Source: an uncultured Bacilli bacterium
Lineage (GTDB): Bacteria > Bacillota_I > Bacilli_A > RF39 > UBA660
Reading direction: 5' to 3'
DNA length: 64,000 nucleotides
NCBI GenBank assembly: GCA_910580185.1
Contig: CAJTWC010000003.1
Location: forward strand, 122,659-186,658
A program made the translations under genes and the position numbers. Numbering within the stretch: position 1 is the stretch's first letter; each line of letters starts with the position of its first letter. The notes beneath the pieces were generated by a model. That model was not told the origin of the DNA, searched no databases, and saw only the letters and a list, made by a program, of their open reading frames with translations. Shown here piece after piece: positions 52,212 to 60,638 of this stretch.

Positions 52212-52240
52212 AAAAGAATTAACGCATAAAAACGTTAATT
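52212..52240 (-). terminator. terminator after tail-anchored protein gene
   Basis: AATTAACG ... CGTTAATT then TTTTATTTTT on the minus strand, between the gene at 52267 and the hrcA promoter. Confidence 0.7.
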
Positions 52241-52266
52241 TAAATGTATAAATCCACAATATTTTT

Positions 52267-52632
52267 CTATTTAATAAATGAAATAACTTTATCTATTCCT
52301 ATCATATAAATTACAAGTGCTGCTATATCAAGAACTAATAATACTGATAGTATTACAATGGCTGGGGCCTTGCTTTTAGATGGTAATTCATTTGTTTCTT
52401 CTTTTGGTTCTTCTTCAGCTTTTTGTTTTTCTTCATTTGGTTCATTAACATCTATTTCATTATTTTCTAAATTATTTTTTTCTTCTACCTCTTCAATTAC
52501 AGGTATTTCTTCTGATTTAGTTTCTTCAGCCACACTAATATCCTGATTTATAACAACATCACTGTTATCAATTTGTTCTTCTGGTGTTTCTATTTCTTCT
52601 ATTTCTTCAATCATATCCACGTTAGTATCCAT
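52267..52632 (-). CDS. acidic tail-anchored membrane protein, 121 residues
   Basis: The product is Glu-rich for its first 85 residues (EEIEEIETPEEQ and similar), then has one membrane helix (about 92-114, APAIVILSVLLVLDIAALVI) and ends KVISFIK. No family is recognised. Start MDTNVDMIEE. It lies alone between hrcA and hemW with its own terminator. Confidence 0.7.
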   Translation of the reverse strand: MDTNVDMIEEIEEIETPEEQIDNSDVVINQDISVAEETKSEEIPVIEEVEEKNNLENNEIDVNEPNEEKQKAEEEPKEETNELPSKSKAPAIVILSVLLVLDIAALVIYMIGIDKVISFIK

Positions 52633-52671
52633 AGCTACCTCCCTATCATAAATAATTATACATTAATTTTA

Positions 52672-53775
52672 TTAATCATTCAAGATATAAGAATCAAGCA
52701 ATCTTATAATTATTTCATTAGATATAAATAATTTATCAAAAGGTATATATATATTATTATCTTTAATGCTAAGTAACTTTTCATCAATCATCTTATTATA
52801 ATTAAAAGCATCACTAAATTTTACTTTATATTTTCCGTAAAACATATCAATATTTATTCCATCTATTTTTCTTAAAGATAACATCACTTCATCTTTAATC
52901 ATTTGATCAAAGCTTATCTTTTCTTCATAAACTCGCGTTTTTCCATTTATATAATTAATGACACTTTTAGTATTATCGTATCTAACACCATTAATAAAGC
53001 CAGAGGCTCCCGCTCCAAAACCATAATATTCCTCGTTTTTCCAATATGTTAAATTATGCTTAGACTCATATCCTGGCTTGGAAAAGTTACTTAGTTCGTA
53101 ATGAATATATCCATTATTTTTTAATTTATTCGCTATTTTATAATACATTTCATTTTGGATATCTTCATCCAGTTCTTCTATGTTATCAAGTTCCAATTTA
53201 GTATGTTCTTCTATTATAAGTGCATACGTACTAATATGTTTTACATCTAACTTTATAAAAGTTTTCAAATCATCATCTAAGTCTTTAATACTTTCTTTTG
53301 GAAGAGCATACATCAAATCAATATTAATATTATCAAAATACTTTTTAGATAAATTAATACTATTTATCATCTCTTCTTTATCTATTTTTCTATTTAATAT
53401 TTTTTCATACTTTTCATTAAAAGTTTGAACTCCTATACTTAATCTATTTACTCTATTTTGTTTTAATAACATTAATAATTCTTCTGATATATCATCATAA
53501 TTACACTCAAAGGTAAATTCATAGTCTTTGGATAATTTAATTTGCTTTAATATTTTAAATAGTCTTTTTAAATCATTTATCGAAAGACAACTAGGGGTTC
53601 CTCCTCCTATATATAATGTATCAAGTACTTCTTTTTTATAGTTATTACTTATTTCTTTTTCTAAAGCCTTTAAATAATTAATCACTACTTTTTCATTATA
53701 AAAATTTTTACAAAAATCACAATAAGAACATATTTTTTTGCAAAACGGTATATGAATATAAACTGATTTTATCAT
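52672..53775 (-). CDS. hemW: radical SAM heme chaperone HemW
   Basis: HemW is a radical SAM protein related to coproporphyrinogen dehydrogenase and binds heme. The 367-residue product starts MIKSVYIHIPFCKKICSYCD with the cluster Cys, GGGTPS follows at about 59, and the fold runs through FECNYDDISEELL and NRLSIGVQTFN. Length fits HemW more than HemN (about 450). Position after lepA and before hrcA matches Bacillus. It starts on the stop of the SpoIIID-like gene. Confidence 0.9.
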   Translation of the reverse strand: MIKSVYIHIPFCKKICSYCDFCKNFYNEKVVINYLKALEKEISNNYKKEVLDTLYIGGGTPSCLSINDLKRLFKILKQIKLSKDYEFTFECNYDDISEELLMLLKQNRVNRLSIGVQTFNEKYEKILNRKIDKEEMINSINLSKKYFDNINIDLMYALPKESIKDLDDDLKTFIKLDVKHISTYALIIEEHTKLELDNIEELDEDIQNEMYYKIANKLKNNGYIHYELSNFSKPGYESKHNLTYWKNEEYYGFGAGASGFINGVRYDNTKSVINYINGKTRVYEEKISFDQMIKDEVMLSLRKIDGINIDMFYGKYKVKFSDAFNYNKMIDEKLLSIKDNNIYIPFDKLFISNEIIIRLLDSYILND

Positions 53776-54116
53776 TATATTCTTGGCCCAGAGCCTTTAA
53801 ATTTACCAGATGAATCTTTATAAAAGTCATTTAATTCTTGTGCTTTTTTACCGCCATTACTAGCTGCTTTTTCTTTATTTTCTTCAAGTATTTCATTTAT
53901 TATTTGAATAACATAATTCGTACTTTCGACATCTAAGCCTTCTTCTTTACACACTTCTATTATAAAATCTTCATCATGTAAATACCTTTGAACGCTTGAT
54001 TTAGATATACCTGTTTCTTCTTCTATTTGTTTATTAGTTAATTTTCTTCCAACCAATAAATTTACACACTCTTTTACTCTTCTTTTTTTGTTTATTCTTT
54101 GATCTTCACTTAACAT
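53775..54116 (-). CDS. SpoIIID-like helix-turn-helix regulator
   Basis: The 113-residue product has an HTH (LTNKQIEEETGISKSSVQRY, about 25-44) of the type in SpoIIID, which fits KxVRVIAKEFGVSKSTVHKD. The C-terminus has ASNGGKKAQELNDFYKDSSG, similar in place to the GG-rich end of SpoIIID. SpoIIID is a mother-cell regulator of sporulation in Bacillus. Identity is moderate; a generic HTH protein is possible. It lies between lepA and hemW, not next to a spore operon. Confidence 0.55.
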   Translation of the reverse strand: MLSEDQRINKKRRVKECVNLLVGRKLTNKQIEEETGISKSSVQRYLHDEDFIIEVCKEEGLDVESTNYVIQIINEILEENKEKAASNGGKKAQELNDFYKDSSGKFKGSGPRI

Positions 54117-54131
54117 AATTACCTCCTGTTT

Positions 54132-55928
54132 TTACTCATTATCTACTTTTAAAACTGATAAGAATGCTTCTTGTGGTATTTCTACGTTACCTACTCTTTT
54201 CATTCTTTTTTTGCCTTCTTTTTGTTTTTCAAGTAACTTTCTTTTACGCGAAACGTCTCCACCATAACACTTAGCAAGTACGTTTTTCTTCATTGCTTTA
54301 ATATCACTTCTGGCAATTGCTTTAGTTCCTATTACCGCTTGTATAGGCACTTCAAATAATTGTCTAGGTATTAATTTCTTTAGGTTTTCAACTACTGCTT
54401 TACCACGAGTATACGCAAAATCCTTATGGGTAATGGTTGATAGTGCATCAACGCCTTCTCCATTAATTAAAATGTCCATCTTAACTAAGTTACTAGGTTT
54501 ATATCCTATTATTTCATAATCAAATGAAGCATAACCTTTAGTAAAGCTTTTTAATTTATCAAAGAAATCATAAACTACCTCTGATAATGGTATTTCATAG
54601 TGTATATTAACTCTTGTACTATTAATATAATCCATATCTATATACGTGCCCCTCTTATCTTGACATAACTCCATAACAGGGCCAATAAACTCACTCGGTA
54701 CAAATATGTTTGTCTTTATGTAAGGTTCTCTTATTTCTTTTATCTTTTGTCTATCAGGCATTTCATTTGGATTATCTACTAATATTTCCTCTTCATTCGT
54801 TTTAGTTACTTCATAAACAACTGATGGGCTTGTTGCGATTATGTCTATTCCAAATTCTCTTTCGATTCGCTCTTCTGTTACATCCATATGAAGCATTCCT
54901 AAAAATCCGCATCTAAATCCAAATCCTAACGCCGTTGATGTTTCTGGTTCAAAAGAAAGAGCCGCATCATTTAGTTTTAATTTTTCTAAAGCATCACGAA
55001 GGTCTGTATACCTATTTGATTCGATTGGATAAAGACCACAGAAAACCATAGGTTTCATAGGCTTATAACCAGGTAGTAACGCACCAGGATTTTTAGATAA
55101 AGTTATAGTGTCTCCTACTTTTATGTCACTAACACTTTTGATAGAAGCACATAAATATCCGACTTCTCCTGCAGAAAGTGTGTTTACCTTTCTTTCTTTC
55201 GGATCATGTTTACCAAGTTCAACAACTTCGTATTCACTTCCGGTTGAAACCATTTTGATTTTATCGCCAACTGATACTTTACCATTTACTATTCTAGTCC
55301 ATATAATTGCTCCTCTATATGATTCGTAAAAACTATCAAAGATAAGAGCTTGTAATTTTTCATTATCGCTTCCATTAGGCGCTGGAATCTTTTCTACTAT
55401 AGCATCTAATAACGCTTCAATACCAACACCAGTTTTAGCACTTGTTAATATTATTTCACTTTCGTCAAAGCCAAAAGTATCTATTATCTCTTTTTTTACC
55501 TTTTCAATATCTGCATTAGGCAAATCTATTTTATTAATAATTGGGATTATTGTTAAATTATTTTCAAGTGCAAGATAAAGATTCGCAAGTGTTTGAGCTT
55601 CTATTCCTTGAGCTGCATCGACAACAAGTATAGCACCCTCACAAGCAGCTAAAGATCTTGAAACTTCATAAGAAAAATCTACATGACCTGGGGTATCTAT
55701 TAAATGAAGTTGATATTCTTCACCATCTTTTTTATAGTTAAGTTCAATAGCATTTAGTTTTATTGTTATACCACGTTCTCGCTCTAAGTCCATTGAATCT
55801 AAAAGTTGGTCTTTAAGTTCCCTTTTAGTTACCGCTCCTGTTTTTTCCATTATTCTATCAGCAAGCGTTGACTTACCATGATCTATATGAGCAATAATAC
55901 TAAAGTTTCTTATGTTTTCTTTTTTCAT
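54132..55928 (-). CDS. lepA: elongation factor 4 (LepA)
   Basis: LepA is a ribosome-bound GTPase involved in translation fidelity and initiation. The 598-residue product has the G domain (IAHIDHGKSTLADRIME G1, DTPGHVDFSYE G3, INKIDLPNADIE G4), domains II-V and the LepA C-terminal domain (KAVVENLKKLIPRQLFEVPI). Start MKKENIRNF follows AGGTGAATTAC; a GTG three codons earlier lies in the binding site. First gene of lepA-SpoIIID-like-hemW. Confidence 0.97.
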   Translation of the reverse strand: MKKENIRNFSIIAHIDHGKSTLADRIMEKTGAVTKRELKDQLLDSMDLERERGITIKLNAIELNYKKDGEEYQLHLIDTPGHVDFSYEVSRSLAACEGAILVVDAAQGIEAQTLANLYLALENNLTIIPIINKIDLPNADIEKVKKEIIDTFGFDESEIILTSAKTGVGIEALLDAIVEKIPAPNGSDNEKLQALIFDSFYESYRGAIIWTRIVNGKVSVGDKIKMVSTGSEYEVVELGKHDPKERKVNTLSAGEVGYLCASIKSVSDIKVGDTITLSKNPGALLPGYKPMKPMVFCGLYPIESNRYTDLRDALEKLKLNDAALSFEPETSTALGFGFRCGFLGMLHMDVTEERIEREFGIDIIATSPSVVYEVTKTNEEEILVDNPNEMPDRQKIKEIREPYIKTNIFVPSEFIGPVMELCQDKRGTYIDMDYINSTRVNIHYEIPLSEVVYDFFDKLKSFTKGYASFDYEIIGYKPSNLVKMDILINGEGVDALSTITHKDFAYTRGKAVVENLKKLIPRQLFEVPIQAVIGTKAIARSDIKAMKKNVLAKCYGGDVSRKRKLLEKQKEGKKRMKRVGNVEIPQEAFLSVLKVDNE

Positions 55929-56006
55929 GTAATTCACCTGTTTTTAATTATATCATAACAAAGAAAAAAAGTCTTTTTTTGTTGATTCTTTATTTTTTAT
56001 ATTAAC

Positions 56007-56036
56007 AAAAAAGCAAAGATTAATATATCTTCGCTT
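56007..56036 (-). terminator. terminator after 233-residue hypothetical gene
   Basis: AGCGAAGAT ATATTA ATCTTTGCT with one G-U, followed by TTTTTTG on the minus strand. Confidence 0.75.
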
Positions 56037-56736
56037 ACATTTTAGGGCCACTACTATTATTAATAGTAGTAGTTATTAAATCTTTTGTATATTTATCAAA
56101 CTCTTCTAAAATATCTTTATGATAATTTTCTTTGTTATAAAAATATGGCATTACAATAAAGCCTTCTCTAATAAAATTTTTCATATCATTTATTAATCTA
56201 GGATCCATAACACAATTATCAATGGATAAAGCATATACATAATCCTGTAATCTTGTTTTTACGTAAAATGATAAATCGTGCGCCTTTTTTAAATCTTTCA
56301 TATTTGATAATAATACTAATCTTAATGATTCCATAAAAACATTAAGTGGCACTTTTGAGTTAAGTTTCAAAGATGAAATGCTTTCTTCTTTAAGGTTTTC
56401 ATATAAATCATAAACATCATTAAAATCATTAATGATAGGATTACCACTAATATTTATATGATAGATTCTAAGTAATTCCTTAATATATTTTATAATATCC
56501 ATATATCTAAAATTAATTGGAGCTTTATCATATAAATCGAGAGTGTATTTAAGTATGTTTAAATATTCATTATTTTCTAATATTATAGGCATACTAATAT
56601 TACCTGGTTTAGAATTAACTACACTTTCTAATTCATTATATTTAAATAAGAATTCATTATATGTTTCATCGTCATCACTAAATGATAATATTTCTTTTAA
56701 ATATCTATTAAAATCATAAGTTGCCAATCTAATCAT
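56035..56736 (-). CDS. hypothetical helical protein, 233 residues
   Basis: Unrecognised. The product is predicted helical and soluble, rich in Asn, Asp, Leu and Lys, with no membrane segment or metal site; a short poly-Thr/Asn/Ser segment is at the end (TTTINNSSGPKM). The start codon ATG sits only 1-2 bases after AGGA; a TTG three codons in has better spacing, so the start is uncertain. It follows trpS by 9 bases and probably shares its transcript. Confidence 0.7.
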   Translation of the reverse strand: MIRLATYDFNRYLKEILSFSDDDETYNEFLFKYNELESVVNSKPGNISMPIILENNEYLNILKYTLDLYDKAPINFRYMDIIKYIKELLRIYHINISGNPIINDFNDVYDLYENLKEESISSLKLNSKVPLNVFMESLRLVLLSNMKDLKKAHDLSFYVKTRLQDYVYALSIDNCVMDPRLINDMKNFIREGFIVMPYFYNKENYHKDILEEFDKYTKDLITTTINNSSGPKM

Positions 56737-56745
56737 TCCTATCTA

Positions 56746-57723
56746 TTAGTAAAAACCAACTTTATTTTTTACAGCTTCATACTTGGCTTTTGCAAAAATT
56801 CTAGATTTCTTTTTTCCTTCTTCTAATATTTTATCTATTAAATCACTATTAATATATTCATTATATTTATCTTGTATTCTTGATACTTCTTGAACTACTG
56901 TATCAGCAACCGCTTTTTTAAAAGTACCATAATTACTATCAATAAATTCTTTTTCTACTTCTTCTACTGTTTTATTTAATATTGATGCATAAATAGTTAT
57001 TAAATTAGATATACCGGGTTTATTTTCTGGATCATATTTAATATTCATTTCAGAATCAGTAGTTGCTCTCATTATTTTTTTTCTAATAACATCTAAATCA
57101 TCTAATAACCTAATAACTCCATTTTGATTTTCTGAGGATTTACTCATTTTTTTTGTCGGATCTATAAGGTCCATTATTTTAGCACCGGCTCCTGACATAA
57201 CGGGTTCTGGAACAACAAATGTTTCTCCATACTTATTATTGAATCTAATTGCAATATCACGAGCTAGTTCAACGTGTTGTTTTTGGTCTATCCCTACTGG
57301 TACAACATCAGTATCATATAATAGGATATCTGCTGCCATAAGTACTGGATAAGTAAATAAACCAGCGGTAAAGTTTTCGTTTTTCTTAGACTTTTCCTTA
57401 AACTGATGCATTCTAGATAACTCTCCAAAATAAGAGTTACACTCTAAAAACCAAGATAAATTGGTATGGTATTCATTTTCAGATTGTACAAATATTGTAT
57501 TTTTATTTGGATCTATCCCACATGCCAAATATAAAGCGATTAAGCTTCTTGTTTTTTCTTTTAAATTTAAATCCATATTAGGAACCGTTATGGCGTGAAG
57601 ATCTGCAACAAATATAAATGATTCATACTCATCTTGCCTTTTTGCCATTTCTTTAATAGCACCAATATAATTTCCAAGTGTGATTACCCCGGTTGGTTGT
57701 AATCCTGTTAACATTCTTTTCAT
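56746..57723 (-). CDS. trpS: tryptophanyl-tRNA synthetase
   Basis: TrpS charges tRNA-Trp. The 325-residue class I enzyme has the HIGH-like TGVITLGNYIGAI (about 12-24), ADILLYDTDVVPVGIDQKQH, and KKMSKSSEN for KMSKS (about 191-199). Length is typical. Start MKRMLTGLQPTG follows AAAGAAGGATAAGAT. Controlled by the tryptophan T-box upstream. Confidence 0.97.
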   Translation of the reverse strand: MKRMLTGLQPTGVITLGNYIGAIKEMAKRQDEYESFIFVADLHAITVPNMDLNLKEKTRSLIALYLACGIDPNKNTIFVQSENEYHTNLSWFLECNSYFGELSRMHQFKEKSKKNENFTAGLFTYPVLMAADILLYDTDVVPVGIDQKQHVELARDIAIRFNNKYGETFVVPEPVMSGAGAKIMDLIDPTKKMSKSSENQNGVIRLLDDLDVIRKKIMRATTDSEMNIKYDPENKPGISNLITIYASILNKTVEEVEKEFIDSNYGTFKKAVADTVVQEVSRIQDKYNEYINSDLIDKILEEGKKKSRIFAKAKYEAVKNKVGFY

Positions 57724-57817
57724 ATCTTATCCTTCTTTCTTTTAATTAATTTTATTTTTTTATTAACTTTTAATACACCATCGTTTATCTAATATCATTT
57801 TATCACATCCTTAAAAT

Positions 57818-58010
57818 TTAAAAAACTCTTACCCAAAATAGGATAAGAGTTATATTCTTAAGTTTAATGCCACCTAAATACGTACTATCATACATATGTT
57901 ATAAGGTAACGGATAACTTCCGTGATAGCCTACTATTATTTTCGGTATCCTTTCACAAGTCCATTCACTAAAACTCATATATGATTTTACATCAACCAAT
58001 CACTTTCTTT
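57818..58010 (-). promoter_or_regulatory. T-box leader, tryptophan specificity
   Basis: On the minus strand: stem I with specifier UGG in GTGAATGGACTTGTG, T-box TTTAGGTGGCATTAAAC, and terminator AACTCTTA ... TAAGAGTT then TTTTTT. UGGC in the T-box would pair with the discriminator G of tRNA-Trp, whereas the Ala and Met leaders carry UGGU. Confidence 0.88.
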
Positions 58011-58076
58011 GATATTTATTTTAGATACTACTCTTGATCAACAATTTAAATATACCTAGATTATATATAAATTAGC

Positions 58077-58535
58077 TTATTTTGTCAAATCGCGTTTTAA
58101 TTTTTTTACACAGTCTTCAAAATCGCCTTCTATTATATTAACTGATTCTGCAATCATCAAGTTTATTGGCTTACCAAAATCTTCAACGTTATAACCTTCT
58201 TTATCTTTAGAACCAATCTTAGTTATCATATCATCTTCACTATCAATATAACCATATAATAACTTTCCGCTAGCATAACCATAACCTAATTCGAAGGCAG
58301 TTCCGTCATCCATAGTTTGTCCTCTAAAATCATTTAAATTAGCAACTATTATATCACTTTGGTTTATTAATCCTATATTACCTTTAAATATTTCATTTGA
58401 ACCATTAGCAACATTATCCAAAGGATAATAACCCTTAAAACCATAATTTTTACAAATATTCTTGTATTTTTCACCTATTTGAATTGCATCATCTTTAAAA
58501 ACATCAAAACCTGCTATATAAATACCTTTTGCCAT
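58077..58535 (-). CDS. nucleoside 2-deoxyribosyltransferase
   Basis: This family exchanges bases on 2'-deoxynucleosides for salvage. The 152-residue product has GIYIAGFDVFKDDA, the Asp-containing ANLNDFRGQTMDDGTAFELG with the catalytic Glu in AFELGYG (about 83-89), and ends with EDCVKKLKRDLTK. Length and motifs fit class II enzymes. Start MAKGIYIAG follows AACAAGG. Not linked in an operon. Confidence 0.88.
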   Translation of the reverse strand: MAKGIYIAGFDVFKDDAIQIGEKYKNICKNYGFKGYYPLDNVANGSNEIFKGNIGLINQSDIIVANLNDFRGQTMDDGTAFELGYGYASGKLLYGYIDSEDDMITKIGSKDKEGYNVEDFGKPINLMIAESVNIIEGDFEDCVKKLKRDLTK

Positions 58536-58603
58536 ATTAACCTTGTTAAAAACTAAATATTTAACATTTGATTTTTAACCCTTTCTTGGTATTAATTATA
58601 ATA

Positions 58604-58930
58604 TCAATCATTCATCATCTTATCTATCCCATTAAAAAGGTTTGTTATTCCCCACTTAAATCCACTTGCAAAAGCTTTAGAAGTAAAAAGTCCAAAAGAA
58701 GATACTTTATTGTTATAATTTTTCTTCATATTAATAACGTAATTTTCTACTTTTATTTCTTTTCCATTTTTTACATCCATTTCAAATTTTTCTATATTTT
58801 CCTTCGTTAATGATGCTTTTTTATTATTTAAATCTTCATAATAACCACCTGCTTGAGCAAAATAAAGCACCAAAAAACTTAAAAATAATATCCATACAAA
58901 TCCCTGAAATATCTTTTTATAACTAATCAT
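58604..58930 (-). CDS. small membrane protein after spoIIP (YqxA-position)
   Basis: The 108-residue product has one N-terminal membrane helix (about 9-26, FVWILFLSFLVLYFAQAG) and an extracytoplasmic or spore-directed soluble part with no clear motif. It overlaps spoIIP by 4 bases (ATGA), the same position as yqxA in Bacillus. No sequence match is claimed. Start MISYKKIF. Confidence 0.7.
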   Translation of the reverse strand: MISYKKIFQGFVWILFLSFLVLYFAQAGGYYEDLNNKKASLTKENIEKFEMDVKNGKEIKVENYVINMKKNYNNKVSSFGLFTSKAFASGFKWGITNLFNGIDKMMND

Positions 58931-59838
58931 ATAATACCTCTTACGTATTCTACTATTGATTCATATATTACGTTTATCGTATTTTCTACTTCTTCTTTTG
59001 TATTATCTTTGCCTCCTACTTCTATTAAAAATACGTTTTCAGATAAATCTTGATTATAAACACCATTATATCCTTTACCGCCGTGTGATGCTATTCCTCT
59101 AGATATACCTGGTGCTTTACTACTTATTATGTCATTTAACCTATTAGCATTTTTTAAGTTATTAACATTACCAGGATTGTCGGTTCCAACGACTAATAAA
59201 ACTTTTGCATAACTTTTACCATTTATGCTTGCAGTACTGATATTTCTTCCTACCGAATCCCTATGGATATCAAAAAAATATTTTAAAGTTGGATTATTAC
59301 TTATCGCCGTATTCATGTAGTTTCTTGATGCAGCATATGACTTATAATATTTATAATTATTATTTTCTAAAAACACCTTTATGCTTGATTCTTCAAAAAT
59401 GCTAGTAAGTCCAACATCATTTAACTTATTTGTTAAAGCGTTTGCAGCATCAAAAACACTATAATTATCATATTCTTCAGTCTGGTGAGTATTATAAATA
59501 TATATTATAGGATCCATCTTTTCTTGTTTTACATTTAATGTATTAGTGACTTTTTGTTCTGTTATTTGATTATTATCATCTGTTTTTAAATTAGCATTTT
59601 TAATATCGACGTTCATGAAGTTAACAGGATTATTAATCATATTAGAAGCCTTCTTTTTTATATAATTTTTAATATCAAAATTAATATAACGTTCATCCTT
59701 TTTTAAAATATTATTTTTTAATTTATTAGAAGATGAATATTTTAAAATAAACACATATGAAAAAAAGAAAAAGAATATAAATACGTATTTAATATATCTC
59801 TTTTTCTTTTTAATTTTCTTAGATTTAAATTTTTTCAT
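58927..59838 (-). CDS. spoIIP: stage II sporulation protein P, SpoIIP
   Basis: SpoIIP is an amidase/endopeptidase that remodels septal peptidoglycan during engulfment. The 303-residue product has an N-terminal membrane anchor (about 15-35) and the catalytic domain with IYNTHQTEEY (His, Glu ligands), FFDIHRDSVGR, and GIASHGGKGYNGVYNQDLSE with EVGGKDN. Start MKKFKSKKI follows AGGTGATGG; two upstream codons are excluded. Its stop is UGA and overlaps the next gene. Absence of other SpoII genes in the window does not bear on function. Confidence 0.92.
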   Translation of the reverse strand: MKKFKSKKIKKKKRYIKYVFIFFFFFSYVFILKYSSSNKLKNNILKKDERYINFDIKNYIKKKASNMINNPVNFMNVDIKNANLKTDDNNQITEQKVTNTLNVKQEKMDPIIYIYNTHQTEEYDNYSVFDAANALTNKLNDVGLTSIFEESSIKVFLENNNYKYYKSYAASRNYMNTAISNNPTLKYFFDIHRDSVGRNISTASINGKSYAKVLLVVGTDNPGNVNNLKNANRLNDIISSKAPGISRGIASHGGKGYNGVYNQDLSENVFLIEVGGKDNTKEEVENTINVIYESIVEYVRGII

Positions 59839-59896
59839 AACCATCACCTATCATAAAGATAGCACATGATTTATATTATAATTGTCGAAGTAATTA

Positions 59897-60583
59897 CTAA
59901 AGTCCTAATTTATATTTAATAATTTGAAATTCTAATTCGTTTTTCTTTTCAGTTTCCTCATCAATGTAACTTGATATTTTTTCTGCTACCTCTGATGAAG
60001 AACATTCAAAGCCTAATTCGTGCGTTGCTTTTAAATATTTAAAACTGTAATCAGATATGTTAGATAAATCATCTACAAATGAAATTTCATTTCCATAATA
60101 AATTGGTAAATTAAGATAAGCACATTCCATCTGTTTAGTTGGTGCTATACAAGGTGCAAAATTAGATACTTCAAATTTTGAAGAAAAATTATTATGGATA
60201 GCGAAAAAATTATTAAAACAATTAACACAAGTCCAAGTTCCATCTTTTTTTCTTACTAAAACATGTCTACAATTTTCTAAATCTTTTTTTCTATAATGAA
60301 TTACTCTATCATGTATCATTCCTGGAACATCTTCAAACCTTCTATCGAAACGCCTATCTTTTATTTCTATAATTTGTTCTGTTATGCCTAAATCTTTGCC
60401 ATCTATTTGATTTTTCAAATCATTCATCAGTTGATGTGCTATTTTATCTATTTCTTCTTTAAGCTTTTTAGTATATTTTATATCATCTTCTGTTTTATCT
60501 TCTTTTTCATTTGTTTTATTAATCATTTCTATATTTATTAATAAATGATGATAAAGATTACAATTGTCATCGTGCGCAAACAT
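59897..60583 (-). CDS. Cys-pair protein with CRHVL ... CVNC pattern, paralogous family
   Basis: The 228-residue product shares its plan with the genes at 62642 and 63488: a Cys-x-His-[VI]-Leu element (CRHVLVRKK), then CVNCFNNFF (C-x2-C), a middle strand LPIYYG, and a helical C-terminus after YLKATHELGF. A zinc-ribbon is likely. Function unknown. Start MFAHDDNCNLYH follows AAAGGATGTG. It lies between spoIIP and the HD gene. Confidence 0.72.
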   Translation of the reverse strand: MFAHDDNCNLYHHLLINIEMINKTNEKEDKTEDDIKYTKKLKEEIDKIAHQLMNDLKNQIDGKDLGITEQIIEIKDRRFDRRFEDVPGMIHDRVIHYRKKDLENCRHVLVRKKDGTWTCVNCFNNFFAIHNNFSSKFEVSNFAPCIAPTKQMECAYLNLPIYYGNEISFVDDLSNISDYSFKYLKATHELGFECSSSEVAEKISSYIDEETEKKNELEFQIIKYKLGL

Positions 60584-60638
60584 TAAAAATCACATCCTTT
60601 ATATAAATTTATCATATCATATTTTTTATAAATTATGA

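Noticed and set aside
52134..52259. Longer N-terminus for HrcA
   Set aside because: It would be encoded by the promoter and CIRCE and does not fit the family start.
53180..53428. Plus-strand hydrophobic frame opposite hemW
   Set aside because: Shadow of a conserved gene, no binding site, low-complexity composition.
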